A DNA stretch of 64,000 nt from Stutzerimonas sp. S1 (GTDB lineage Bacteria > Pseudomonadota > Gammaproteobacteria > Pseudomonadales > Pseudomonadaceae), in the NCBI RefSeq assembly GCF_025966695.1, contig NZ_JAOEIY010000004.1, forward strand, positions 377,706 to 441,705. The letters are read 5' to 3'. The notes under the pieces were generated by a model. The model searched no databases, had not been told where the DNA came from, and saw nothing but the letters and a program-made list of their open reading frames with translations. The translations under genes and the position numbers were made by a program. The first letter of the stretch is position 1, and each line of letters opens with the position of its first letter. This document shows positions 1 to 14,578 of this stretch, one piece after another.

Positions 1-1
1 C

Positions 2-201
2 GCCCAGCTCTTGCAGGAGCGTGAAGCACTCCTGAGCGCAAGCGATCGGGCCGACTTGCGGCGCGCCGAGCAGGCAGGCCTGAAGCTGGTCGCCGATCTT
101 TACCAACTGGCTGACGAGGCGCAGCGCGCACACCTCACCGGACGGCTGGCGAACCTGCAGGCGGACTTTGCTTCGCTGCGATGCCTGCCCCCGTCCAATG
201 C

Positions 202-205
<4 letters not shown>
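2..205 (+). CDS. C-terminal end of a protein of unknown function (5' end outside the window)
   Basis: An open frame runs in from the left edge and ends at TAA 203-205, giving about 67 residues. The fragment is rich in Leu, Ala, Arg and Glu and looks like an amphipathic helical tail. It loosely resembles the ends of the DUF6279-type lipoproteins of pseudomonads, but that is from memory and weak. No start is visible, and the TTG at 11 is not a credible start. The gene converges on lhr and the two stop codons overlap (TAA 203-205 on +, TAG 204-202 on -). Function unknown. Confidence 0.55.
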
Positions 206-4524
<4,319 letters not shown>

Positions 4525-4643
4525 GCCGATGAATATGGTGGTGCCCCGGCCTTTGCACAAGCGACAGCCGGTCGGTAACCGGGAAACGGCCCGCGACTAT
4601 GGCGGTCAACCTTCAGACATCCGCAACGCCACGGAGACGACCC

Positions 4644-4949
4644 ATGACCACGACCCCGCTCAGCCTCGATAACGCCATGCAGCTGGCCGCCGAAGCCTTC
4701 TTGCCCTGTGGCTGCGTGACCAGCGCCAACCCCGAGGATGACAGCTTCGGCTTCACCGTGATGAACGGCAACGGCGAGGAAATCACACGGGTTGCGCAGG
4801 TGCGCGACTACGCCGACCCGCTGCGCGTGGCCCATGTGATCGAGCAGACCCGTCAGGAGCTAATCGACAAGGGCTGCACCCTCGAGCCGTGGACGATGCC
4901 CTTCATCACCGACGCCAGCGCCATCCCGGAAACCACACCGAACTACTGA
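4644..4949 (+). CDS. Small conserved protein of unknown function (101 aa)
   Basis: The start at 4644 (MTTTPLSLD) is preceded by GGAGACGACCC, a good ribosome binding site, so I prefer it to the upstream GTG-type frame start at 4599. The product is soluble and acidic with no signal peptide or membrane segment. It has a short PCGC motif near residues 17-20, which could bind metal or form a disulfide, but nothing else supports that. The downstream dehydrogenase begins 9 bp after its stop, so the two are probably co-transcribed. I do not recognise the family with certainty. Confidence 0.7.
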   Translation: MTTTPLSLDNAMQLAAEAFLPCGCVTSANPEDDSFGFTVMNGNGEEITRVAQVRDYADPLRVAHVIEQTRQELIDKGCTLEPWTMPFITDASAIPETTPNY

Positions 4950-4958
4950 GGACGCGGC

Positions 4959-5654
4959 ATGAGCGATCCCGTGTTGTTGATCACCGGCGCCTCCTCCGGC
5001 ATCGGTGCGGCCACCGCGCGACTGGCGGCCAAGGCTGGCTACCGCGTGGCGCTCGCCGCGCGTTCGACGGACAAGCTGCAACAGCTGGTCGACGAGATCG
5101 GCGCCGAGCGCGCCCTCGCGATCCGCTGCGACGTGACCGATTACGATGAGCAGCAGGCCATGGTGCAGCGCGTAGTGGAGCATTTCGGACAGCTCGATGC
5201 GGTATACGCCAACGCCGGCATCCCCGGCTGCGAAGGCGGTTTCAGCGGCGCCGATCCCGAAGTGTGGAAAGCCATGCTGCTGACCAACGTCTACGGCGTC
5301 GGGCTGACCCTGCGCTGTACGCTGGCCGCCCTCAAGGCCCGCCGCGGCCACCTGCTACTCACCGGCTCGGCGGCCGGACGGTTCGTCATCCCCGGCTCCA
5401 TGTACAGCGCCAGCAAGTGGGCCGTGACCGGTATGGGCCTGAGCGTGCGCGAGGAACTGCGCGGCAGCGGCGTGCGGGTCACGCTGATCGAGCCGGGCAT
5501 GGTCGACACGCCGTTGTTCGACGAGCCGCCAGCCTATGCGCTGCAGCCTGATGACGTCGCGCGGGCGGTGGTCTATGCGCTGTCGCAACCGCCACACGTG
5601 GACGTCAACGAAATCCTGATCCGCCCGACACCGCCGCTCGACACGGCACGCTGA
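4959..5654 (+). CDS. Short-chain dehydrogenase/reductase (231 aa)
   Basis: Classical SDR oxidoreductase using NAD(P)H on an unknown carbonyl or alcohol. The Rossmann nucleotide motif TGASSGIG is at residues 9-16, NAG at 85-87, and the full catalytic tetrad is present (N110, S137, Y149, K153 in YSASK). PG followed by VDTPLF after the active site is typical of the substrate loop. Length is usual for the family. GAGGA lies just upstream of the ATG. It is 9 bp downstream of the small unknown gene, probably in one transcript. The substrate cannot be predicted. Confidence 0.9.
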   Translation: MSDPVLLITGASSGIGAATARLAAKAGYRVALAARSTDKLQQLVDEIGAERALAIRCDVTDYDEQQAMVQRVVEHFGQLDAVYANAGIPGCEGGFSGADPEVWKAMLLTNVYGVGLTLRCTLAALKARRGHLLLTGSAAGRFVIPGSMYSASKWAVTGMGLSVREELRGSGVRVTLIEPGMVDTPLFDEPPAYALQPDDVARAVVYALSQPPHVDVNEILIRPTPPLDTAR

Positions 5655-5792
5655 GCGGGGCCGGCAGCGCCAACGCTGGTGGCCTGCTTCACTCAAAGGC
5701 GTAATCGCGGCTCGGCAGAAAACTTTCCGTCGCGCTTCGGGTCGCTATTGAGGGCGGCGTTTGGCGGCCCGTAACGGAATGGGGGTACGTCC

Positions 5793-7088
5793 ATGGGCAA
5801 CCTGGCACACCAGCCGCATCACCAGGTTTCAAGCGCCGAACTGGACCAGCTGCAACAGCGTTTCAGTCACGTTCGCGCCGTCAGCAAGGCCATCTGCGCA
5901 CCGTTGCAGATCGAGGATTACATCATCCAGAGCATGCCGGAGGTCAGCCCGCCAAAGTGGCACCTGGCGCATGTCAGCTGGTTCTTCGAGACGTTCCTGC
6001 TCAAGCCCTATCTCAACGGCTACCGACCGCTGCATGAGACCTACGACCACCTCTTCAACTCCTATTACCAGACCCACGGCGTGCCCTTCCCACGTGCCCG
6101 ACGCGGGCTGATCTCACGGCCCGGCGTGGACGAGATCTATCGCTACCGTAGCCATGTCGACCAGGCGATGGGCGAACTGCTCGCCGCGCCCCCGCGCGAA
6201 CATGTCGGCGAGATCGCCCGGCGCATCGAGCTCGGCCTGCAGCACGAGCAGCAGCACCAGGAGCTGCTGCTGATGGACATCAAGCACATCCTTGCGCAGA
6301 ACCCGCTGCACCCGGTGTACCGCAGCGACCTGCAAGCGGCGCCGCGTCGGACGCTGGAACGCCAGCACTGGTACGACTATGCCGGCGGCGTGGTCGAGAT
6401 CGGTCATGCCGGCGATGGCTTCGCCTTCGACTGCGAGACGCCGCGTCACCGCCAGTTCGTCGAAGACTTCCAGCTCGCCGAACGCCTGGTGAGCAACGGC
6501 GAATACCTGTCGTTCATCGCCGACGGCGGCTACACCCGCCCGGAACTGTGGCTCTCCGACGGCTGGGATCTGATCCAGCAAGCCGGCTGGCATGCACCGC
6601 TGTACTGGCAGCGCGATGACGGCCTCTGGTACGAGATGACTCTGGGCGGGCTGCAGCCGCTGGAACTCGATGCGCCGGTGTGCCACCTCAGCTACTACGA
6701 GGCCGATGCCTTTGCGCGCTGGAGCGGCGCACGGCTACCCAGCGAAGCGGAATGGGAGCTGGCGGCATCCGATGTGCCGCAGCACGGCAATTTCCTCGAG
6801 AGCGATCACCTGCAGCCAGTGGCCGCCGCTTGTGCAGCAGGCGCGCCGGTGCAGTTGTATGGCGACGTCTGGGAATGGACCGCCAGTGCCTACCTGCCTT
6901 ATCCGGGCTTCCGCCCGCTACCCGGCAGCCTCGGCGAATACAACGGCAAGTTCATGTCCGGGCAGATGGTGCTGCGTGGTGGCTGCTGCGTAACCCCTGC
7001 CACCCATATCCGCGCTACTTACCGCAATTTCTTCCAACCCGCGATGCGCTGGCAGTTCGCCGGCCTGCGCCTGGCCCGAGGGCTCTGA
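5793..7088 (+). CDS. egtB: Ergothioneine biosynthesis protein EgtB (431 aa)
   Basis: Non-haem iron sulfoxide synthase that joins a thiol donor to hercynine during ergothioneine synthesis. The N-terminal DinB-like helical domain carries the iron ligands: WHLAH (His57-His60) and HEQQHQE (His151, His155). The C-terminal formylglycine-generating-enzyme-like fold shows GDVWEWT and VLRGGCC. Length matches EgtB. egtD begins 1 bp after the stop, so the hercynine-forming and sulfur-adding steps are translated together. No egtC or egtE is adjacent, so the C-S lyase must be elsewhere or replaced. Whether the donor is Cys or gamma-Glu-Cys cannot be read here. Confidence 0.93.
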   Translation: MGNLAHQPHHQVSSAELDQLQQRFSHVRAVSKAICAPLQIEDYIIQSMPEVSPPKWHLAHVSWFFETFLLKPYLNGYRPLHETYDHLFNSYYQTHGVPFPRARRGLISRPGVDEIYRYRSHVDQAMGELLAAPPREHVGEIARRIELGLQHEQQHQELLLMDIKHILAQNPLHPVYRSDLQAAPRRTLERQHWYDYAGGVVEIGHAGDGFAFDCETPRHRQFVEDFQLAERLVSNGEYLSFIADGGYTRPELWLSDGWDLIQQAGWHAPLYWQRDDGLWYEMTLGGLQPLELDAPVCHLSYYEADAFARWSGARLPSEAEWELAASDVPQHGNFLESDHLQPVAAACAAGAPVQLYGDVWEWTASAYLPYPGFRPLPGSLGEYNGKFMSGQMVLRGGCCVTPATHIRATYRNFFQPAMRWQFAGLRLARGL

Positions 7089-7089
7089 G

Positions 7090-8052
7090 ATGGCTCTAGC
7101 GATTCATTTCCACGATCAGCTGCAGCAGCCGCCCGCCGCGTCACTGCGCGAGGAAACCCTCGCCGGTTTCGCGGCGACGCCGAAGTGGGCGTCGCCGAAG
7201 TTCTTCTATGATCGCCGCGGCTCGGAGCTGTTCGAACAGATCTGCCAGCAGCCGGAGTACTACATCACCCGCACCGAGGAACGGATTCTCGCCGACGCCG
7301 CCAACGACATCCTCGACATTGCCGGACCGCACAGCGACCTGATCGAGCTGGGCAGTGGTGCCAGCCGCAAGGTGCGCCTGCTGCTCGAAGCGCTGCACCC
7401 GTCGAGCTATCTGGGCATCGACATTTCCGAGGACTTCCTGCTCAGCAGCACCCAGCGCCTGGCCGCCGATTACCCCTGGCTGGAGGTGCATGCCGCCTGT
7501 ACCGATTTCTCCCAGCAGCTCTGCCTGCCTGACGACTTCGCAAGCCATCACCCGCTGGTGTTCTTCCCCGGATCGAGCATCGGCAATTTCACCCCGCTGG
7601 AGGCCCGCCGCTTCCTGCATCGCCTGCACGACGTGCTGCCGCTGGGCGGCGGGCTGCTGATCGGCGTCGATCTGGTCAAGGAGCGAAGCCGACTGGAAGC
7701 GGCCTATAACGACGAGGCGCATGTCACCGCAGCGTTCAACCTCAACCTGTTGCAGCGCATCCGCGACGAACTGGACAGCGACATCGACCCATCGCGCTTC
7801 GTCCATCGCGCGTACTTCAACGAGGCCGAATCGCGCATCGAGATGCACCTGATCAGCCCTGCCGCGCAGGACGTGACCATCGAGGGCCAGCGTTTCCACT
7901 TCGAAGCCGGGGAAAGCCTGCATACCGAGAACTCCTACAAGTACACGCTGGAATCCTTCAAGCAGCTGGCCAGCAGCGCAGGCTTCGACAGCCGCGGCCA
8001 GTGGACCGATGCACAGGCGCTGTTCAGCGTGCATTACCTGCAGCGACGTTGA
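7090..8052 (+). CDS. egtD: L-histidine N-alpha-methyltransferase EgtD (320 aa)
   Basis: SAM-dependent enzyme that trimethylates histidine to hercynine, the first step of ergothioneine synthesis. The SAM-binding segment ELGSGASRK is at about residues 86-94, YITRTEERIL lies before it, and FFPGSSIGNF is the family-typical second motif. The 320-residue length is exactly that expected for EgtD (formerly DUF2260). The start is ATG one base after the egtB stop. The third gene of the set begins 3 bp after the EgtD stop, so the three form a tight operon. Confidence 0.95.
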   Translation: MALAIHFHDQLQQPPAASLREETLAGFAATPKWASPKFFYDRRGSELFEQICQQPEYYITRTEERILADAANDILDIAGPHSDLIELGSGASRKVRLLLEALHPSSYLGIDISEDFLLSSTQRLAADYPWLEVHAACTDFSQQLCLPDDFASHHPLVFFPGSSIGNFTPLEARRFLHRLHDVLPLGGGLLIGVDLVKERSRLEAAYNDEAHVTAAFNLNLLQRIRDELDSDIDPSRFVHRAYFNEAESRIEMHLISPAAQDVTIEGQRFHFEAGESLHTENSYKYTLESFKQLASSAGFDSRGQWTDAQALFSVHYLQRR

Positions 8053-8055
8053 GCC

Positions 8056-9813
8056 ATGCGCAGACAATTTCCAGTGCGTGCCCTGTCCCTGCTGCTCGCC
8101 TCGCACCTTTGTGCAACGGCAACCCCCGCCGATGAACCACTACGGCTGAAGTCCCTGCAGCGCTGCGGCGACCTGTTCGCCGCTACCAAGCTGACCTTCT
8201 GCCTGCGCAGCGAGGGGCTTGGCAGCGAAACGCCGCGCGTGCTGCTCGCCGGCCAGCCACTGCCGGCGGAGCAGATCGAGCGTAACGGCGAAACACTGCG
8301 CCTGCGCCTGCACAGCCGCGCGCACGCCAGCGGCCCGCTGTGGCTGGAGCAACAGCAGCGTCGCAGCAACCCGGTATGGCTGTCGTTGGGTGGCAGCCAG
8401 GTGCGGGCCGCCGGGCCCAACGAAGTCGCCACCAACATGGACGGCCTGACGACCTACGTGAACCTGGTCAGCGTGATCATCGAGGAGGACCTGGATGCGC
8501 TGGACACGGCGCGCCAGCTGGCCGACAAGTACGATGCCGAACTGGTCGGCGCCATCGCCCCGCTCAACACCTACCAGCTGCGCCTGCCGGTGAGCAATCT
8601 GACCGAGCGCGACGCCCTGGTCCTGCGTCTGGGCAACGAGGTCGGCGTGGATGCGGTGGTGATCGAGGAATCCGGCGCCGAGGCCGCAGAGCGCGACGAT
8701 GGCGACAAAAAGCCGCAGACGTCGGAATGGGCGGCGAACCGCTTCCTCGATGCGGTGCACTACTACCGCCAGCGCATCAACGCGCGCCAGGCGCCTGTCG
8801 AAACCGAGCCACTGCGCATCGGCGTGATCGAACGCAATGTGGATTTCGACACGCCAGCCTTCGCCGATTACCTGACGCCCTGCAAAGCTGACGAGCGCCG
8901 TACCTGCCTGTACGCCCGCGATGGCGACGCCCCTGACAGTCACGGCAGCAGTGTCGCCGGTATTCTCGCCGCCCGCGGCCAGGAGGCGCAGGACATGGGC
9001 TTTCTCAGCGCGCTGGACGGCGTCGGCCCCGGCTTCGAGGTGATCGTCGAGCGCAACTCAGATGCCGGCATCACCGCCAATATCGCCGCGTCGGTGAATC
9101 TGGTGGAGGATGGCGTGCGCATCCTCAACTGGAGCTGGGGCATTCATCGGATCGGCACGCTGGATGTCGAAGGCGAACCGGTGGATTCGCTGCTGCGCTC
9201 GGGCATCGCCATGAGCGGGTACGAGGAGCTGCTCGAGGAATTCTTCCTCTGGCTGCGCCGCGAGCACCCGGACGTGCTGGTAATCAACTCGGCCGGCAAC
9301 GGCTCGGCGCGCTCCGGACGCGATGATTACCGCCTGCCCTCGTCGTTCATCACCGAGCAGTTGCTGGTGGTCGGCGGCCATCAGCTCAGCGACAAGCGCG
9401 AACTGCCGGTCGAGCATCCGGATTACGTGAAAAAGCGCCGCTCGTCGAATGTCGACATGCGCGTCGACATCACCGCCGCAGCCTGTACCCGCGCGGCCAC
9501 CCGCGATGGCAAGGCACCGGGCGAGGTGCATTGCGGCACCTCTTACGCGACCCCGCTGGTGGCCGGCGCAGTAGCATCAATGCTGTCGGTCAACCCACGC
9601 CTGGAGCCCGAACAGGTGCGCGAGCTGCTGCGCCGCAGTGCCATGACCATCGGCGCCGATTTCGAAGCGGCCGAAGCGGATGATCTGACAGCGCCGATCC
9701 TGCCCTCCGAGCGCAATTACCAGCTGGACAACCGCGATGTCGGTCGCTCGGCGCGGCTGGATATGCGCAAGGCGCTGGAGCTGGCAGTCGACAGCCTGCA
9801 ACATCGCCGCTGA
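8056..9813 (+). CDS. Secreted S8 (subtilase) family protein with an altered triad (585 aa)
   Basis: A hydrophobic N-terminus of about 25 residues suggests export. Residues 30-240 are a non-catalytic region. A subtilisin-type domain follows: the His motif SHGSSVAG gives H296, the oxyanion Asn lies in NSAGN (N415), and the nucleophile Ser lies in CGTSYATP (S496). Where subtilases have VIDTG or VIDSG, this protein reads VIERN, so Glu259 replaces the catalytic Asp. It follows egtD by 3 bp and is surely in the same transcript, although proteolysis has no known place in ergothioneine synthesis. It may be an active variant, a pseudo-protease or an autoprocessed binding protein. Fold call firm; activity uncertain. 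Confidence 0.85.
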   Translation: MRRQFPVRALSLLLASHLCATATPADEPLRLKSLQRCGDLFAATKLTFCLRSEGLGSETPRVLLAGQPLPAEQIERNGETLRLRLHSRAHASGPLWLEQQQRRSNPVWLSLGGSQVRAAGPNEVATNMDGLTTYVNLVSVIIEEDLDALDTARQLADKYDAELVGAIAPLNTYQLRLPVSNLTERDALVLRLGNEVGVDAVVIEESGAEAAERDDGDKKPQTSEWAANRFLDAVHYYRQRINARQAPVETEPLRIGVIERNVDFDTPAFADYLTPCKADERRTCLYARDGDAPDSHGSSVAGILAARGQEAQDMGFLSALDGVGPGFEVIVERNSDAGITANIAASVNLVEDGVRILNWSWGIHRIGTLDVEGEPVDSLLRSGIAMSGYEELLEEFFLWLRREHPDVLVINSAGNGSARSGRDDYRLPSSFITEQLLVVGGHQLSDKRELPVEHPDYVKKRRSSNVDMRVDITAAACTRAATRDGKAPGEVHCGTSYATPLVAGAVASMLSVNPRLEPEQVRELLRRSAMTIGADFEAAEADDLTAPILPSERNYQLDNRDVGRSARLDMRKALELAVDSLQHRR

Positions 9814-9817
9814 TGGG

Positions 9818-10204
9818 TCAGCCGCGCCCGGCAACCAGCCCGTCGAACGTCTCCGGCGCCAGTGCACTGTCGCCTTGCGCGGTCAGGCGCTGGCGCAGAC
9901 TGACGCTGTCCGGCTCACGCCCATCGAGGATCGCCAGCAGCCGCGCGCCACGCTCGGTGAGCACGAAGTTCTCGCCGTTGCCGCCCTCCTTTTCCGGCCG
10001 CGAAGCGATGAAACCGCCCTCGAACAACCGGCTTTCGTAGTCCGCCGCCTCGGCGCGCAGGCTGTCGAGGTTGGGCAGTGGGCGGCCGGCGCTTTCCAGT
10101 TCGGCAGCGTAATCCTCGGCATAGCGACGTGGTTTGAAGCTGTCATTGGCCGACTGCTGGACTTCATGCAGTAGGCGCAGCAGCAGGTCCCAGTTGTAGT
10201 TCAT
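9818..10204 (-). CDS. Small winged-helix-like protein of unknown function (128 aa)
   Basis: The preferred start is ATG at 10204 (MNYNWDLLLRLL); the upstream extension to 10330 overlaps the divergent promoter region and has low-quality sequence. The protein is soluble. YESRLFEGGFIASRP followed by LTERGARLLAIL resembles the recognition and wing part of a winged-helix domain, as in DUF2513-type proteins, so DNA binding is possible. It converges on the subtilase gene with only 4 bp between the stops, and is divergent from the small periplasmic protein at 10363. Function is inferred only from local resemblance. Confidence 0.65.
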   Translation of the reverse strand: MNYNWDLLLRLLHEVQQSANDSFKPRRYAEDYAAELESAGRPLPNLDSLRAEAADYESRLFEGGFIASRPEKEGGNGENFVLTERGARLLAILDGREPDSVSLRQRLTAQGDSALAPETFDGLVAGRG

Positions 10205-10362
10205 GGCTCGTCTCCCGATGCAGATTACAACCCCGCGGCAAACGGGGCGCTTGCTAGTTGGGACTAGCCGACCGCGCGAGGGTTCGCTGCCGCACGATGG
10301 CTGAACTAAAGCACCCGCATGGCGATCCACCGTTCATATCGACCGAGCCGAGGATGCCAACC

Positions 10363-10644
10363 ATGCGATATCTGATCGTTCCGTTCGCTGCCGCGCTGCT
10401 GGCCAGCCAGGGCGCCCATGCCACCTGCACGCCCGAGGAAGTCACGGCCAAGGCGGAGCAACTGGCCGAGCGCGTCAACCAGCTGACCCAAAGCGATCCG
10501 CAGCGGGCCAAGGAAATCAACGAGGAAATCCGCCAGATGGAGGCCAAGCGCACCGCCGACCAGCTGGGCGACGAGTGCGAGGCCTACGACAAGCGCCTGC
10601 AGCAGATCGAGCAGGCGGAGTCGCAAGCGGACGTGAAGGATTAG
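10363..10644 (+). CDS. Small periplasmic helical protein of unknown function (93 aa)
   Basis: Two in-frame ATGs lie at 10354 and 10363. The GAGG at 10350-10353 is correctly spaced for the second, giving MRYLIVPFAAALLASQGAHA, a clear signal peptide. The mature part has two Cys (in ATCTPEE and DECEAYD) that may form a disulfide around a charged helical hairpin rich in Glu, Gln and Lys. No family is recognised. It converges on the DEAD-box helicase, with 13 bp between the stops. Confidence 0.65.
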   Translation: MRYLIVPFAAALLASQGAHATCTPEEVTAKAEQLAERVNQLTQSDPQRAKEINEEIRQMEAKRTADQLGDECEAYDKRLQQIEQAESQADVKD

Positions 10645-10657
10645 CGCGAGCTGGCCG

Positions 10658-11989
<1,332 letters not shown>

Positions 11990-12140
11990 GGGCGCTACCT
12001 CGGAGATATCAAAAAAACGGTGGCATAGGTTACCCCGTCTGCCGGCTAAAGGCGCGTTTCTGTAACCGCCGGCATATTCTCGGCACACAACTGGCGCTAA
12101 GCTGATCGGACGAAGATGGCTTAATGCCAAAGGAGGCGAA

Positions 12141-12569
12141 ATGTCGCTGTTCACCCGATTCAGCCTACTGAGCGTGGCTGCCGTCCTGCTGACAGGCATC
12201 GCCACCGCCCAGGCCCAGCCCCCCGAGGGCAAGCCAGGCCGGCCCGACAAGGCCGGTAACCATCAGCCGCGGTATGAGCAGGACCACCGCATGCACGGTC
12301 CCTCCATCGACCTCAGCGACGTGCGCATCACCCTGCGCAGCCACCGCGACCTGCTCGCTCCAGCTTCCTCCCTGCCGCCCGGCATCCAGAAGAATCTGGC
12401 GCGCGGCAAGCCCTTGCCACCGGGCATTGCCAAGAAGATGGATGGTCGCCTGCTGAGCCACCTGCCCCATTATCAGGGCTACGAATGGCAGCAGGTCGGG
12501 CGCGACGTCGTGCTGGTCGCCATCGCCACCGGCGTCATTTACGAGATTCTGGAGAACGTGCTCGACTGA
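12141..12569 (+). CDS. CigR-like exported protein (142 aa)
   Basis: A strong AAAGGAGG lies just upstream of the ATG. The N-terminus is a signal peptide (MSLFTRF... ending TAQAQ). The middle is Gly/Pro/Lys/His-rich, then LPPGIQKNLARGKPLPPGI, a proline-glycine repeat typical of the RcnB/CigR-like family, and a C-terminal hydrophobic segment VVLVAIATGVIYEILENVL that may be a membrane anchor. The name CigR comes from a Salmonella anti-virulence regulator; nothing here shows such a role. It is divergent from the DEAD-box helicase. Family assignment is moderately sure, function not. Confidence 0.7.
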   Translation: MSLFTRFSLLSVAAVLLTGIATAQAQPPEGKPGRPDKAGNHQPRYEQDHRMHGPSIDLSDVRITLRSHRDLLAPASSLPPGIQKNLARGKPLPPGIAKKMDGRLLSHLPHYQGYEWQQVGRDVVLVAIATGVIYEILENVLD

Positions 12570-12593
12570 GCCAGCCCCGCTCCCGGCGACCGC

Positions 12594-12914
12594 TCAGCGC
12601 GGCTCGCAGGTGAGCTGGATGCGCAGGCGGATGACCTCGCGCTTGAACTTGGCAGTGAGGATTTTCTGCTGACCAGGCTGCAGCTCGGTGCGGCGGGTTC
12701 GCGGCGCTTCCGGGCCGTTGCGGAACACGGCAGTGCAACGCGCGGCGACCTGCCCATAGTTGTGCAGCTGCAGGCCGGCCATATCGCGGTCGATGGTTTC
12801 CGGAGACGCCGAGACCTCGGCGCCGTTGAGCTGCTGCTCGAGGTCGACCGGATAGGTCACCGCCGAAGCGGTCAGCGGCAGCAAGGCAAACAGCATGTAG
12901 CAACGTCGTTTCAT
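12594..12914 (-). CDS. Small exported protein of unknown function (106 aa)
   Basis: The start at 12914 (MKRRCYMLFALLPLTASAVTY) is preceded by GGAG at suitable spacing, and the residues form a signal peptide. A GTG at 12929 is possible but would add acidic residues before the signal. The mature part has two Cys (ARCTAVF and LTCEPR), probably a disulfide, in a beta-rich immunoglobulin-like pattern with Arg-rich strands. Homologues in pseudomonads have carried a misleading 3-phosphoglycerate kinase label in databases, as I recall; the sequence gives no support for that. It is divergent from the LysR gene. Confidence 0.65.
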   Translation of the reverse strand: MKRRCYMLFALLPLTASAVTYPVDLEQQLNGAEVSASPETIDRDMAGLQLHNYGQVAARCTAVFRNGPEAPRTRRTELQPGQQKILTAKFKREVIRLRIQLTCEPR

Positions 12915-12979
12915 TTCGGCTGTCTCCACGAAAAGGCGGCGGCCAGCGTAACAGACCTACGGCATAGGAAGATCAGGGA

Positions 12980-13888
12980 ATGAAAGGGCCACGCGTGACT
13001 CTGGATCAATGGCGCACCCTGCAGGCGGTAATCGATCACGGCGGTTTCGCTCAGGCGGCGGAAGTGCTGCACCGCTCGCAGTCATCGGTCAGCTACACCG
13101 TGGCGCGCATGCAGGATCAGCTCGGCGTACCACTGCTGCGCATCGAGGGCCGCAAGGCCGTGCTCACCGAGGCCGGCGAGGTTCTGCTGCGGCGTTCACG
13201 GCAGCTGGTGACCCAGGCCAGCCAGCTCGAAGAACTGGCCCATCACATGGAACAGGGCTGGGAGGCCGAGGTGCGGCTGGTAGTGGATGCGGCCTACCCC
13301 AGCGCCAAGCTGATCCATACGCTGACCGAGTTCATGCCCAAGAGCCGCGGTTGCCGGGTACGCCTGCGCGAAGAGGTGCTGTCCGGCGTCGAGGACGTGC
13401 TCAGGGATGGCACCGCCGACCTCGCCATCAGCGCCCTGGACATCACCGGCTATCTGGGCGCAGAGCTGAGCACCGTGGAGTTCGTCGCCGTGGCGCACGC
13501 CCAGCATCCGTTGCATCAGCTGGGCCGCAAGCTCAGCGTGCAGGATCTGCAAAGCCAGATGCAGGTGGTGGTGCGCGACACTGGTGTGCGCCAGCCACGC
13601 GACAGCGGCTGGCTGGGAGCCGAGCAACGCTGGACGGTTGGCAGTCTGGCCACGTCGGTAGCCTTCGTCAGCAGCGGCCTCGGGTTCGCCTGGCTGCCGC
13701 GGCACATGATTCAGCGCGAGCTGGCCGAAGGCGTGCTCGTCCCGCTACCGTTGATCCAGGGCAGCGTGCGCCGCCCGCTGTTCTATCTCTACACCAACCC
13801 CGACAAACCGCTGGGTCCGGCCACACAGATTCTCATCGAGCTGATCAAGACGTACGATGGCGAACAATCTGTCGCCACTCGTGGTTGA
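12980..13888 (+). CDS. LysR-type transcriptional regulator (302 aa)
   Basis: The N-terminal winged helix-turn-helix of the LysR family covers about residues 7-66: LQAVIDHGGFAQAAEVLHRS, SSVSYTVARMQDQLGVPLL, TEAGEVLL. A periplasmic-binding-protein-like effector domain follows. The length is typical. The neighbours are a divergent small exported protein and a downstream cyclophilin, neither a classical LysR target, so the regulon and ligand are unknown. The gene is probably self-regulated from the 65-bp divergent gap. Confidence 0.9.
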   Translation: MKGPRVTLDQWRTLQAVIDHGGFAQAAEVLHRSQSSVSYTVARMQDQLGVPLLRIEGRKAVLTEAGEVLLRRSRQLVTQASQLEELAHHMEQGWEAEVRLVVDAAYPSAKLIHTLTEFMPKSRGCRVRLREEVLSGVEDVLRDGTADLAISALDITGYLGAELSTVEFVAVAHAQHPLHQLGRKLSVQDLQSQMQVVVRDTGVRQPRDSGWLGAEQRWTVGSLATSVAFVSSGLGFAWLPRHMIQRELAEGVLVPLPLIQGSVRRPLFYLYTNPDKPLGPATQILIELIKTYDGEQSVATRG

Positions 13889-13918
13889 CCTGTTTTTGCC
13901 ACCATCAGGAATGACGCC

Positions 13919-14473
13919 ATGTTGAAACGCCTCACCCTCGCCGCCTGTTCCCTGCTGCTCGCCGGAAACTTGCTGGCTGCCGACAATCCCCACGTCCTGC
14001 TGACCACCAGCCTGGGCGAGATCGAACTCGAGCTGGACGCCGAGAAGGCGCCGATCAGCGTCGAGAATTTTCTCGGTTACGTGGAAAGCGGCTTCTACGA
14101 CGACACCGTATTCCACCGTGTGATCCCGGGCTTCATGATCCAGGGTGGCGGTTTCGGTGAGGGACTGAATCAGAAACCCACCCGTGCCCCGATCAAGAAC
14201 GAGGCCGACAACGGCCTGCACAACGTACGCGGCACCATCGCCATGGCCCGCACGCAGAACGTCAACTCGGCGACCAGCCAGTTCTTCATCAATCATCGGG
14301 ACAACGACTTCCTCGACAACGGCTCCCGCGATTTCGGCTATGCCGTGTTCGGCAAGGTGGTTCGCGGCATGGACGTTGTCGACCAGATCGCGCAGGTACC
14401 GACCGGCAACCGCAGCATGATGCAGAACGTGCCGCTGACCCCGGTTAAGATCGTCACTGCGAAGAAGCTCTGA
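13919..14473 (+). CDS. ppiA: Periplasmic cyclophilin-type peptidyl-prolyl isomerase (184 aa)
   Basis: Catalyses cis-trans isomerisation of peptidyl-prolyl bonds in folding periplasmic proteins. A signal peptide ([21 protein letters not shown]) precedes a compact cyclophilin domain. Key motifs are [13 protein letters not shown], holding the catalytic Arg, and SATSQFFIN, with IAMARTQ before it. The length is that of bacterial PpiA. It starts 30 bp after the LysR stop and ends at a strong hairpin (14482-14504). Confidence 0.92.
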   Translation: MLKRLTLAACSLLLAGNLLAADNPHVLLTTSLGEIELELDAEKAPISVENFLGYVESGFYDDTVFHRVIPGFMIQGGGFGEGLNQKPTRAPIKNEADNGLHNVRGTIAMARTQNVNSATSQFFINHRDNDFLDNGSRDFGYAVFGKVVRGMDVVDQIAQVPTGNRSMMQNVPLTPVKIVTAKKL

Positions 14474-14481
14474 TCCCTCCC

Positions 14482-14504
14482 GATGGCCGGCCTCGCCGGC
14501 CATC
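14482..14504 (+). terminator. Probable terminator hairpin after ppiA
   Basis: GATGGCCGGC-CTC-GCCGGCCATC forms a perfect 10-bp GC-rich stem with a 3-nt loop, 8 bp after the ppiA stop. The following TCGTTTG is only a weak U-run, so termination efficiency is uncertain. Confidence 0.5.
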
Positions 14505-14578
14505 TCGTTTGCGGCCACGGCACAGCGGCCATGCCCCTGCGCCCATCCGCGCAACGCCTCGCCACAGGAGATCGCGTA

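Noticed and set aside
12594..12914. Annotation as 3-phosphoglycerate kinase
   Set aside because: Product is about 106 residues with a signal peptide and none of the kinase motifs.
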